Shown: positions 25,871-34,425 of the stretch, piece by piece
Numbering within the stretch: the first letter of the stretch is position 1
Layout of the letters: the number at the start of each line of letters is the position of its first letter
Source: Desulfovibrionaceae bacterium
GTDB lineage: Bacteria; Desulfobacterota; Desulfovibrionia; Desulfovibrionales; Desulfovibrionaceae
Direction of reading: 5' to 3'
DNA length: 64,000 nt
Assembly: GCA_015709205.1 (NCBI GenBank)
Contig: JACCQO010000013.1
Coordinates: 1-64,000 of the forward strand
Translations under genes and position numbers: made by a program
Notes under the pieces: generated by a model
Told to the model about the DNA's origin: nothing
Seen by the model: the letters and a program-made list of their open reading frames with translations, nothing else
Databases searched by the model: none

Positions 25871-28318
25871 ATGAAACAACCATTGCACGGGACCAGGAAG
25901 CTGGTGCGTTTGATGCGGCTGCTTCCCATCAAGGGCGGAGTGGCCCTGGTCCTGACGGCCGCCATCCTCATGGATACGCTGGCCTGCTTCGCTTCCCTTG
26001 GCGGGCAGGGGGAGCGCGCGGACAGGTGGGCCGAAGCCGTATGCGGCAGGCCTCCGAAAACGCCCTGCCGACGGTGCGGCACGTGTCGGGAGCCGGCATC
26101 TTTCCGGCTCGCCTTCGGGCCGGTGCGCCTTGGCGGTTCGGCCCGGCGTTCCGCCGCAGTGGGCGTGGCCTTGGCCGAGCCCCACGGCGCGTGCCTCCTC
26201 GCGCCTGCCTTGTCCGAACCCCTTCAGGCGTCCAGGGTGGAGCAGACCGGGATTCCGTTGTCTTTTCTGTTGCTCGCGCCTGTGGGCCTGGCCGCTGCGT
26301 GGCTATTGTGCGTGCGCCTGTGGAGCGGCCGCGTGCGGCGCGAGGTCGATCGGCGCACCGCCGGGCTGCTCCGGGAGCTGGACGAGCGGCGCGAGGCCGA
26401 AACCAACCTGCGCCTAGTGCTCGACAACTTCGACGCGGCGGTCTACCGCGTGGCCCCGGACCAGACCATTCTCCTGGCCGAGGGCCGGGCCCTGGACAAG
26501 ATCGGCATGAGCGCGGCCGAGCTGGTCGGCAGGAGGGTCTCCGAAGTCTTCGCCGCCGACCCCGAGCTGCTCTCGCGCCTGTCCCGGTGCATGGCGGGCG
26601 AGGCCCTGCAGCACCAGACGCGCTTTCGGGGCGTGCACCTGCTCTTTTCCAGCACCCCGCAGTTCTCGGCCTCGGGCCGCCTCGAAAGCGTCATCGGCGT
26701 GGCCATGGACGTCTCCGAGCTGGTCGCGACGCGCGAGCGGCTGGAGGCCGGAGAGCGCCGCCTGGACCAGGCCCTGCGGGCCACGCGCGCGGGCGTCTGG
26801 GAATGGGACATTCCCGCGGGCCGGTTCCGGCGCACGCCCTCCTGGTACGTCATGCTCGGCTACGCGCCCAACCCCAATGCGCTGACCATGGAGCAGTTCC
26901 TGGTCCTGGTGCATCCGGAGGACCGCGCGGACATCAAGCGGAACCTGCTGGACAAGGCGGCTTCCGGCGAACCCTGGGAGTTCGAGTTCCGCGCCCTGGC
27001 CGCCAGCGGGCGGTACCGCTGGTGCCGCAACCGCGGCGAGGTCGTGGAGCGCGACGCTTCCGGCGCGCCCCTGCGGGCCCTGGGCACGAGCATGGACATC
27101 ACCGCCAACAAGCGCGACCAGGAGCGCTACCGCGTGCTCTTCGAGGCCGGGCACGACGGCTTCCTGTTGCTGCGCAACGGCCGTTACGTGGAGTGCAACG
27201 CGCGCACCGCCACGCTGCTCGGCCATACTCCGGAGGCCCTGCTGGGCAGTCGGCCCGGGGACCTGGACCCCGTGCTGCAGCCCGACGGCCGGCGTTCCTT
27301 TGCCGCGATCCAGGAGCACCTGCGCCTTGTCCGCGAAAAGGGCACCCATACCTTCGAGTGGCTGTGCCAGCGGGGCGACGGCACCCAGTTTCGGGCCGAG
27401 ATCACGCTCGCCCTGCTGGAGGCGCTCGGCGATACGGACATCCTCGTCGTGGTCCGCGACATCACCGAGCGGGCCATGGTCCAGGAGCTCATGGCCCAGT
27501 CCGAAAAAATGCTCTCCCTGGGCGGGCTGGCCGCGGGCATGGCCCACGAGATCAACAACCCCCTGGGGGTCATTCTCCAGGCCACGGAAAACATCCGGCG
27601 CAGGCTCGCCCCGGACGTGCCCGCCAACACGGCCGCGGCGGCCGAGCACGGGGTGGACCTGGAGGCCCTGGACGCCTTTTTCCGCAGCCGGAACATCGCG
27701 TTCTATCTCGACGCCATCGGCGAATCCGGCCGGCGCGTGGCCCGCATCGTGGCCTCCATGCTCGGTTTCAGCCGGGGGCGCGCCGGGACCGCCTCCCCCT
27801 GCAGGCTCGACGAACTTCTGGAACACGCCCTGAGCCTGGCCTCCTTCGACATCGACCTGGCCCGCGACTACGGCTTCCGGCGTATCGATATCCGACGGGA
27901 GTTCGAGGCGAACCTGCCGCCCGTGCCCTGCGTGCCCGGCGACATCGAGCAGGTGCTCCTGAACCTGCTCAAGAACGCGGCCCAGGCCATGCACGGCATC
28001 GAGGCGCCGCGCATCCTCCTGCGGACCTTCGCCGAGGGGGCGTGGGCCTGCGCCGAGGTCCGCGACTGTGGCCCGGGCGTGCCCGCCCACGTGCTCGCGC
28101 GCATCTTCGAACCCTTCTTCACCACCAAGGCCGTGGGCGTGGGCACGGGACTGGGCCTGTCGGTTTCGGCCATCATCGCGCGCAACCACGGCGGCGAACT
28201 GTTCGTGCACAAGGTCCGGGGTTGGGGCGCGTGTTTCGTCCTGCGCCTGCCCCTGCACCGCGAAACCGGGGACATTCTCTCGCCCGGGGCGGCCGCCCCG
28301 CAGACGGCCGCGGGCTAG
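25871..28318 (+). CDS. Membrane-bound PAS sensor histidine kinase (orphan)
   Basis: About 815 residues from the ATG at 25871 (AGGAC upstream); an ATG at 25802 would add 23 residues and cannot be excluded. An N-terminal hydrophobic helix (about 18-40) and a second one (about 127-150) bracket a cysteine-containing extracytoplasmic stretch. Three PAS domains follow (about 185-300, 305-420 and 425-540; the second has the WEWDIPAGRF and HPEDRADIK signature). The catalytic part has the HisKA motif MAHEINNPLG (His559) and a HATPase domain ending GVGTGLGLSVSAIIARNHGG. No response regulator gene is adjacent. The signal is unknown. Confidence 0.88.
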   Translation: MKQPLHGTRKLVRLMRLLPIKGGVALVLTAAILMDTLACFASLGGQGERADRWAEAVCGRPPKTPCRRCGTCREPASFRLAFGPVRLGGSARRSAAVGVALAEPHGACLLAPALSEPLQASRVEQTGIPLSFLLLAPVGLAAAWLLCVRLWSGRVRREVDRRTAGLLRELDERREAETNLRLVLDNFDAAVYRVAPDQTILLAEGRALDKIGMSAAELVGRRVSEVFAADPELLSRLSRCMAGEALQHQTRFRGVHLLFSSTPQFSASGRLESVIGVAMDVSELVATRERLEAGERRLDQALRATRAGVWEWDIPAGRFRRTPSWYVMLGYAPNPNALTMEQFLVLVHPEDRADIKRNLLDKAASGEPWEFEFRALAASGRYRWCRNRGEVVERDASGAPLRALGTSMDITANKRDQERYRVLFEAGHDGFLLLRNGRYVECNARTATLLGHTPEALLGSRPGDLDPVLQPDGRRSFAAIQEHLRLVREKGTHTFEWLCQRGDGTQFRAEITLALLEALGDTDILVVVRDITERAMVQELMAQSEKMLSLGGLAAGMAHEINNPLGVILQATENIRRRLAPDVPANTAAAAEHGVDLEALDAFFRSRNIAFYLDAIGESGRRVARIVASMLGFSRGRAGTASPCRLDELLEHALSLASFDIDLARDYGFRRIDIRREFEANLPPVPCVPGDIEQVLLNLLKNAAQAMHGIEAPRILLRTFAEGAWACAEVRDCGPGVPAHVLARIFEPFFTTKAVGVGTGLGLSVSAIIARNHGGELFVHKVRGWGACFVLRLPLHRETGDILSPGAAAPQTAAG

Positions 28319-28336
28319 CTGCAGCCCGCGGCCTTT
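28306..28336 (+). terminator. GC-rich hairpin overlapping the kinase stop codon
   Basis: Arms 28306-28316 and 28323-28333 (11 perfect pairs) enclose the stop codon region and are followed by only TTT. It could end kinase transcription; the short T run makes this moderate. Confidence 0.5.
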
Positions 28337-28407
28337 GCGCAAGGGCCCGGGCGTGGGCGTGCGAGGGGGGGGCGCCCTCGCGCAAACCCGGGCCCCGGTG
28401 CAACCTG

Positions 28408-30732
28408 TTATTGCATGTCGTTGATGATCCCCTGCAGTTCCGTGGCCATGCGCGCCAGGTCGGAAACGGCCTGGGCGGACTGGTTCATGGCCGAAGCCGT
28501 CTCCGAGGCCACGAGGTTGATCTCGTCCGTGGAGTGCGTGATCTGCTCCGAGGCCGCGGACTGCTCTTCGGCCGCGGCCGCGATGGATTGGACCATGTCC
28601 GCCGTGGCCGTGGAAACCTCCACGATCTCCTTGAGGGCCTCGCCCGCGCGCTTGGACAGCTCCGCGCTGGCCTCCACGCTTTCCTCGGACTTCTCCATGA
28701 AGCCGATGGTCGTGTGCGTGCCTTCCTGGATGGCCCGGATGGCCTGGCCCACGTCCTTGGTGGCGGTCATGGTCTTTTCCGCCAGCTTGCGCACCTCGTC
28801 CGCGACCACGGCGAAGCCGCGGCCCGCGTCGCCCGCGCGCGCGGCCTCGATGGCCGCGTTGAGCGCCAGCAGGTTGGTCTGGTCCGCGATGTCCGTGATC
28901 ATGCCGATGATCGTGCCGATGCCCTCGGCCTGGACGCCCAGTTCGCTGAGGCTGTTCTTCATCTCCAAGGCGGTGGCGCGCATGGCGTCCGCGGCCCGGA
29001 TGGAATCGAGCACGATGTTCGAGCCCTCGCGCGCCTTGGTGCGCGCGGCCTCGGCGTTGCTGGCCGCGTTGCCGGCGTTGCGCGCCACCTCCAGGATGGA
29101 GGCGTTCATCTGTTCCAGGGCCGTGGCCGTCTCGGCGATGCGCGTCTGCTGGTTCTCCGTACCCCGGCTGGATTCCTCCACCTGGGCGGCCAGCTCCTCG
29201 GACGCGGCCGAGAGGCGGTTGGAGACGTCCGTGGCCTCGTGGGCCGCGTGGGCGATCTTCTCGTTCTGCTCCTCGATCCTGTGCTGTTGGGCGCGGATCT
29301 CGGTCAGGTCGAACCAGATGGCCATGGCGCCGATGGCCTGGCCGTCCATGTCGTGCAGGGGCGTGGAGGTCACGTCGAAGCGTTTCGTTGTGCCGCCGCG
29401 GGTGACGTAGTCCGTCTCCTGGTTGAACGTCTGGCCGGACTTGATGGCCTTGGCCGAGGCGGTCTCGTGGGAGGCGTCGTCGAAGAGCAGCAGACCCGCG
29501 TTCTCGCCCAGGTGCTGCTGCGGGTCGCCGGGTTTGTCGATGGCCTCCAGCAGGGCCTTGTTCACGAAGCGCACGGTGTGCTCCGGCGTGATGATCACGC
29601 AGGGCAGGGTGAAGCCCTTGAGCACGCCCTGGGCAAAGCCCAGCTCGGCCTTGATGCGCTCCTTCATGGCGCGCACGTGCTTGGCGAGCTCGCCGAGCTC
29701 GCAGGGATAGGAGCCCGTGAGCGCGGTGGAGAAGTCGCCGCTCGCGATTTCCTCGGCGAACTGTTTGACGCGCAGCACCGGGCCGACGACGAAGCGGCGG
29801 ATGGTCAGGGCCAGGATGGCGACCAGCAACAGGCAGGAGGCGGCCCCGGTGAGCATGATGTGCTGGCGGACGGTCGTGGCCGCGACCATCACCTCGCTTT
29901 CCAGCACGTTGGCCACCGTGATCCAGCCCGTTGTCTCGGAGCAGCGCAGCAGCGCAACCTTGCGTTCGCCGTTGAACTCGTATTCCACCACGCCGTTCTT
30001 CTGCTCGAACATGCGCGCGACGGAGGGATTCTTGCCGATTGTGTTCGTGCCCAGCAACGAGGGGTCGGCGCCGTGGGTGGCGACGGTGCCCGTGGCGTCC
30101 ATGGTGAAGATGTAGCCCGTCTTGCCGATGACCACGTCGTTGAGCCGCCGGGCCGCGAAAGCGCTCAGGTCCATGACCGCGAGAATGCCGCCGAGCGCCT
30201 CGCCCGCCGCCCCGCGCACCTGCACGGCCACGGTGTAGGCGACCTCGCCGGAGGCCAGCCTGGATACGGTCTTGGACACGGCCGATTCCTCGCCGCCGAG
30301 CACGGCCCGGACCGCTTCCTCCTTGGCCAGGGAGGCGCCGCGGGTATCCCTGCCCCGGGCGTCCACGCCGAACAGGACCCGGCCCGTGGCGTCGAACACG
30401 CTGCACCCCTTGATGCGCGTGATGCTCTTCTGCAGGTCCGCGAGTTCGTCGATGGCCGCCGAGTGGTCCGCCGCGGGAGCATGCAGGGCCTCGACCACGT
30501 CGCGACGCGAGCCCACGCTGCGGACCAGCAGGAGCGCCTGGCGCACGTCCTCGTCCGTGCTCTCCGAGGCCAGGCGGACGATCTGCTGCATGGACGTGAC
30601 CTGGTCCTGGCGCGACATTTTGTAGCTTGTGGAGCTGACCAGCCAGACCAGGCCGGAGAAGGTCAGCGCCAGGAGCAGTGCCAGCAGCAGCACGATGCGG
30701 GCGTTGAGGCTTTTCATCTGTAGGAACGACAT
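28408..30732 (-). CDS. Chemoreceptor with double-Cache-like periplasmic domain, HAMP and PAS
   Basis: 774 residues. TM1 (about 12-32), a periplasmic Cache domain of some 260 residues ([16 protein letters not shown] and [18 protein letters not shown] are typical Cache strands), TM2 (about 300-322), HAMP, a cytoplasmic PAS domain ([17 protein letters not shown]) and the methyl-accepting signalling hairpin ([33 protein letters not shown]). A GGGGGA site precedes the ATG. It is the last gene of an operon with cheW (19 bases upstream) and an HD-GYP protein, so a dedicated signalling array is likely. Ligand unknown; Cache receptors bind small organic acids or amino acids. Confidence 0.92.
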   Translation of the reverse strand: MSFLQMKSLNARIVLLLALLLALTFSGLVWLVSSTSYKMSRQDQVTSMQQIVRLASESTDEDVRQALLLVRSVGSRRDVVEALHAPAADHSAAIDELADLQKSITRIKGCSVFDATGRVLFGVDARGRDTRGASLAKEEAVRAVLGGEESAVSKTVSRLASGEVAYTVAVQVRGAAGEALGGILAVMDLSAFAARRLNDVVIGKTGYIFTMDATGTVATHGADPSLLGTNTIGKNPSVARMFEQKNGVVEYEFNGERKVALLRCSETTGWITVANVLESEVMVAATTVRQHIMLTGAASCLLLVAILALTIRRFVVGPVLRVKQFAEEIASGDFSTALTGSYPCELGELAKHVRAMKERIKAELGFAQGVLKGFTLPCVIITPEHTVRFVNKALLEAIDKPGDPQQHLGENAGLLLFDDASHETASAKAIKSGQTFNQETDYVTRGGTTKRFDVTSTPLHDMDGQAIGAMAIWFDLTEIRAQQHRIEEQNEKIAHAAHEATDVSNRLSAASEELAAQVEESSRGTENQQTRIAETATALEQMNASILEVARNAGNAASNAEAARTKAREGSNIVLDSIRAADAMRATALEMKNSLSELGVQAEGIGTIIGMITDIADQTNLLALNAAIEAARAGDAGRGFAVVADEVRKLAEKTMTATKDVGQAIRAIQEGTHTTIGFMEKSEESVEASAELSKRAGEALKEIVEVSTATADMVQSIAAAAEEQSAASEQITHSTDEINLVASETASAMNQSAQAVSDLARMATELQGIINDMQ

Positions 30733-30751
30733 GGGATCCCCCTTTGAGGCG

Positions 30752-31231
30752 TCAGGCCCGGGCGATCAGCCCCCCGGCCGGCAACATGGTTTCAAGGTCA
30801 AGCAGGATGAGCAGTCCCTCCGCCAGGCGGCCCACGCCGCGCACCGCGCTTTTCGTCCCGTCCTGGGTCACGGGCGGAGGAGGTTCGATGATCGAGGACG
30901 GGACGGACAGCACCTTGGCCACGGCATCGACCACGAAGCCGACCACGGTGCCGGAAAGTTCGGCGACCACGATGCGCGTGTCCGCATCGTGCTCGCGCCG
31001 TCCGATGCTCATGCGGGTGCGCAGGTCCACCACGGGCACGACCCGGCCGCGCAGGTTGACGACGCCCTCCTGCCCGGCGGCGGCGTTGGGCAGCCGCGTG
31101 CACTCCATGGGCCGGATGATCTCCCGGACCACGTGGATATCCACGCCGTAGCGCTCGCCGCCGAGCACGAAGGTGACGAGTTGGAGCGCCTCTCCGGAGT
31201 CGCGTCCGGCGTGTGCGATCGGTTCAGGCAT
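30752..31231 (-). CDS. cheW: CheW chemotaxis coupling protein
   Basis: 159 residues. The CheW/CheA-coupling fold is clear: [24 protein letters not shown] at the start, the [16 protein letters not shown] motif and [14 protein letters not shown] later. It links receptors to CheA. The gene overlaps the upstream HD-GYP gene by eight bases and lies just before the Cache chemoreceptor, so the three are one transcription unit and this CheW probably serves that receptor. Confidence 0.93.
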   Translation of the reverse strand: MPEPIAHAGRDSGEALQLVTFVLGGERYGVDIHVVREIIRPMECTRLPNAAAGQEGVVNLRGRVVPVVDLRTRMSIGRREHDADTRIVVAELSGTVVGFVVDAVAKVLSVPSSIIEPPPPVTQDGTKSAVRGVGRLAEGLLILLDLETMLPAGGLIARA

Positions 31232-32318
31232 GGAAGCTCACCTCGTGGGTTGTGGCGAAGGGCTGGCCCAGGGCGCCTTCTTCCAGCCGCAGGAAGGCGT
31301 CCGTGCAAAGCGGGCAGAAGTGTCTGCCGGACTGCGCGCGGACGTAGTGCATGGCCTCCGCGTGGCTCAGGGCCCGGCGGTAGGGCCGGTCCGAGGTCAT
31401 GGCCTCGTACACGTCCGCCAGGGACAGGATGCGCGCGTGCAGGTGGATGTCCTCGCCGGCCTTCTGATGCGGATACCCGGTGCCGTCGAACCGCTCGTGG
31501 TGTTCCCACACCGCCCGGCCCACGCTGCCCGGCAGGGGCAGATGACGCACGATGGCGTAGCTGTCCTGCGGGTGCTTGAGCACGAGCTGGAATTCGGCGG
31601 GATTGAGCGGGCCCGGTTTGTTGAGCACGGAGATGGGCAAGGTGATCTTGCCGATGTCGTGCAGGCAACCGGCCTGGAACAGGGCGTCCTGCTCCGGTGC
31701 GCCCAGGCCGAGCGCCGCGCCCAGGCGCCGCGCGATGCGGCCCACGCGGCTGCTGTGCGTGGCGGTGTAGGGATCGCGCTGGCTCACGAGCACGCACAGG
31801 GCGGAAACGATGCCGTCCAGGGCGGCCTCGAGCCGCTGGGCGCTGGCGAAGAGCTCGGCGTCGTACTCGAGGCGCGCATGCTCCAGCACACCCAGGCAGT
31901 GGTTGCGCTCCTCGCAGTGCCCGCGCAGTTCCACGGCCCTGTCCACGGCCCGGACCACGGTCCAGGGGTCGCCCCGCAGCGGGCAGACGGCGTCGAAGCG
32001 GCCGTCCTGGGCCAGACGCAGGGCCTCGGTCCAGTCCGTCTCGTCGGCCAGCAGCACCAGGGGCGCGTCCGGCCGCTCCAGGGCGCTGGCCTCGAAGCGC
32101 AGCAGATCGACCAGGGGTCGGCCCTCGGCGTCCGTGGCCCCGGCCCGCAGGACCATGGCCCCGGTATCGCGCTCGCGGAAAATTTCCACGGCCCGGGATG
32201 CGGATTCGATCTCCAGCACCTTGTAGCCGCGCTGTCCCAGTTGTTCGGCACAACGCCGCAGGTGCTCGGCACCGGCAGCCGAATCAATGACAACGGCAAG
32301 TCGAATGTACGTATCCAC
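31224..32318 (-). CDS. Pseudo-receiver HD-GYP protein
   Basis: 364 residues from a GTG at 32318 (AAGGGGGCC site). Residues 1-120 have the length and strand pattern of a receiver domain (LAVVIDSAAG, PLVLLADETD), but the phosphoacceptor Asp is replaced (AMVLRAG) and the usual Lys position reads PLRG, so it is probably not phosphorylated. Residues about 155-340 are HD-GYP: HSSRVGRIARRLG, GCLHDIGK, HHERFDGTGYP and the YEAMTSDRPYR motif are all intact, so cyclic-di-GMP hydrolysis is expected. First gene of the cheW/chemoreceptor operon, which ties cyclic-di-GMP turnover to that receptor. Confidence 0.88.
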   Translation of the reverse strand: MDTYIRLAVVIDSAAGAEHLRRCAEQLGQRGYKVLEIESASRAVEIFRERDTGAMVLRAGATDAEGRPLVDLLRFEASALERPDAPLVLLADETDWTEALRLAQDGRFDAVCPLRGDPWTVVRAVDRAVELRGHCEERNHCLGVLEHARLEYDAELFASAQRLEAALDGIVSALCVLVSQRDPYTATHSSRVGRIARRLGAALGLGAPEQDALFQAGCLHDIGKITLPISVLNKPGPLNPAEFQLVLKHPQDSYAIVRHLPLPGSVGRAVWEHHERFDGTGYPHQKAGEDIHLHARILSLADVYEAMTSDRPYRRALSHAEAMHYVRAQSGRHFCPLCTDAFLRLEEGALGQPFATTHEVSFHA

Positions 32319-32341
32319 TTGGCCCCCTTGCCGTTTCTATC

Positions 32342-32356
32342 TCAAGGATTGTGCCA
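32342..32356 (-). promoter_or_regulatory. Candidate sigma-54 promoter of the HD-GYP/cheW/chemoreceptor operon
   Basis: Minus-strand TGGCACAATCCTTGA fits the -24 box fully and the -12 box except for the final C of TTGC. The start would lie near 32330, just ahead of the GTG at 32318. A sigma-54 response regulator gene ends 234 bases upstream on the same strand. Confidence 0.55.
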
Positions 32357-32436
32357 AGGCATGAAATTATGAAAAAAGTAATAAAAACAACAAGAAAGCG
32401 ATATTGCGTCGCCTCATGCCACGCGCGCGACACGAG

Positions 32437-32536
32437 GCGGAATCAAGAAAAGTTGAGACGGAGACGAAAGGAGAACGGTGACGTGCGGCGTTGGGCCAGG
32501 TAGGGCGTGGGCTACCGCGGAATCAAGAAAAGTTGA
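32437..32536. repeat. Two copies of a 20-bp direct repeat, 80 bp apart, upstream of the sigma-54-like promoter
   Basis: Identical 20-base units at 32437-32456 and 32517-32536 (beginning GCGGAATCAAG, ending AAAAGTTGA). Relative to the predicted start near 32330 they centre at about -117 and -197. This is where enhancer sites for sigma-54 activators lie. Confidence 0.7.
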
Positions 32537-32575
32537 TCGATGGTAAAAGGATTTCCTTACTTGCTTTTTTGGGCG

Positions 32576-33964
32576 TCATGCGTCGCGGCGGCGCAGGCGG
32601 CTGTTCAGGGCCTGGGGCGTGATGCCCAGCAGGCGCGCCGCGGCGTTTTGCTTGCCGCCGCTGCGGGCCAGGGCTTCCTGCACCAGCTCCTCGGTGGCTT
32701 GCCTGATGGTCGGCAGGGGGGTGGCGTCGACGAAGTATCGGGAGGAGCGCCGGGCCTGGGGCGGCTCGCGCCTGAGGATCGTGTCGAAGACCGAGAGCGA
32801 GAGTCGGCCGGGTTCGCTGCGCACCACGGCGTCGAAGATCGTGCCGCGCAGCTCGCGGACGTTGCCCGGGAAGGGGTGGGCGGCCAGCTGGCCGAGGATA
32901 TCGGGGGGGCAGGGGCCGACCCGTTTCCGGAAGCAGGCCTCGGCCTGGTCCAGGAAGTGGCGGACCAGGGGGGGGATGTCCTCGGGCCGTTCGCGCAGGG
33001 GCGGAATGGCCAGGGAGTGGGTCGCCAGGCGGTAGTAGAAGTCGTTGCGGAAGCGTTCCTCCCGCAACAGCTTTCCCGGCGCGATGTTTGTGGCGGCGAG
33101 CACGCGGGCGGTCATGGGCCGGGGCCGGTCCGCGCCCAGGGGATGGTATTCGCGCTCCTGCAGCACGCGCAGCAGGCGGATCTGCGCCACCTGCGGCAGG
33201 TCCCCGATCTCGTCCAGGAACAGGGTGCCCCGGGCGGCCTGCTCGATCATGCCCTCGCGGCCGCCGGTGGCGCCGGTGAAGGCGCCCTTGGTGTGCCCGA
33301 AGAGCGTGTCGGAAAAGGCGTGCTCGTCCAGCCCGGCCACGTTGACGGCCACAAAGGGGCCGGGCAGGCCGCTGACGCGGTGGATGGCCCGGGCGAGGAT
33401 CTCCTTGCCCACGCCGGTTTCGCCGGTGATGAGCACGGGCTCGGACCCGGCGGCCACGGCTTCGCAGTAGGCGAAGATGCGCAGGATGCGGGGGCAGACC
33501 GTTACGAACGCGTCGAAGGCCTCGGGATGGCGGGGGCCTTCGGAGAGAAAGCCGCGGGCCAGGGAGCGGTGCTCGCGGCGCATGTCCTGCACGTCCAGGG
33601 CCCGGCGCAGGGCCAGGTCCAGCAAGGCGGAGTCCTGCAGGGGCTTGGTCAGGAAGTCGCTGGCCCCGTGGCGCAGGGCGCGGATCACGTCCTGCATGTC
33701 GCCCGCGCCGGAGATGATCAGCACCGGCGTGTCCGGGGACCGCTCCTTGACGGCCGCCAGGACCTGGTGGCCGTCGATGTCCTTCATGCGCAGGTCCACG
33801 AGCACGGCGTCGGGCCGCTCGCGGGCGAAGATGTCGAGCCCCTCCGCGCCGCCGCGGGCCTCCAGCACGTTGTAGCCGAAGTCGCGCAGGCAGTCGCCCA
33901 TGGTCACGCAGGCGAATTGGTCGTCGTCGATGAGCAGCACGGTGGGGGTGGGTGTTACGGACAT
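32576..33964 (-). CDS. NtrC-family sigma-54 response regulator
   Basis: 462 residues. A receiver domain (VLLIDDDQ, phosphoacceptor in AVLVDLRM, conserved Lys in FLTKPL), an AAA+ domain with GETGVGKE, GAFTGA and LDEIGDLP, and a Fis-type helix-turn-helix at the end (GKQNAAARLLGITPQALNSRL). When phosphorylated it would open sigma-54 promoters. Its kinase is not adjacent on the same strand; the hybrid kinase at 34426 is divergent and a possible partner. Its own likely target is the HD-GYP/cheW/chemoreceptor operon directly downstream, which has a -24/-12-like element and direct repeats in front of it. Confidence 0.92.
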   Translation of the reverse strand: MSVTPTPTVLLIDDDQFACVTMGDCLRDFGYNVLEARGGAEGLDIFARERPDAVLVDLRMKDIDGHQVLAAVKERSPDTPVLIISGAGDMQDVIRALRHGASDFLTKPLQDSALLDLALRRALDVQDMRREHRSLARGFLSEGPRHPEAFDAFVTVCPRILRIFAYCEAVAAGSEPVLITGETGVGKEILARAIHRVSGLPGPFVAVNVAGLDEHAFSDTLFGHTKGAFTGATGGREGMIEQAARGTLFLDEIGDLPQVAQIRLLRVLQEREYHPLGADRPRPMTARVLAATNIAPGKLLREERFRNDFYYRLATHSLAIPPLRERPEDIPPLVRHFLDQAEACFRKRVGPCPPDILGQLAAHPFPGNVRELRGTIFDAVVRSEPGRLSLSVFDTILRREPPQARRSSRYFVDATPLPTIRQATEELVQEALARSGGKQNAAARLLGITPQALNSRLRRRDA

Positions 33965-34425
33965 ATCTTCTCTGACTCAAGGCCCGGCGCGGACGGGAGC
34001 CTTCGTTGCGGACCCGGCCCGTGGCACGGCAACTACCGCGTTCCGAGGAGGCCGGGTGCCCCTTCCGCGGGAACTCTTCCGTCGGGTGCGGGACCCCTTC
34101 GGGGCTTTTGTGTACAACTGTTGAAGGAATTTTAGGTTATCAATGGGAAAGAGGGAAGTGGCAAGAGGGCTTTTTTTTGCCGGAGCGGGTGGTTATCTTG
34201 TTTTTCCAGTCGGGTGCCACGCGGCACGGCCTGTTGGGCGGTGGCGTGCCGGCTCTGTTTTCCGGCTGTTCGTTCGGCCTTCTCCCGGATGCTGCGGATA
34301 TTTTTTCATCCCGAAGCGCCGAAAGGCGGGTCTTCACTTGAAAGGACGCGCGGCGCAGGGTATTCCGATAGACTGGGCCGAGAAGCGCGTTCAGGTGCAG
34401 TTCACGGCGAAAGCGGGCGGAGGCC
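33965..34425. other. Divergent intergenic region between response regulator and hybrid kinase
   Basis: 461 bases carrying the promoters of both flanking genes. A small hairpin CCCC-TTC-GGGG followed by CTTTTG is at about 34093-34108, and T-rich runs occur near 34170 and 34300. No coding sequence with a ribosome binding site and no clear sigma-54 box was found. Confidence 0.5.

Noticed and set aside
26026-30723. A 1565-codon open frame on the plus strand across the kinase and chemoreceptor genes
   Set aside because: It is a GC-bias frame shadow: the product is Arg/Pro/Gly-rich without domains, while the overlapping frames encode clear kinase and chemoreceptor proteins.
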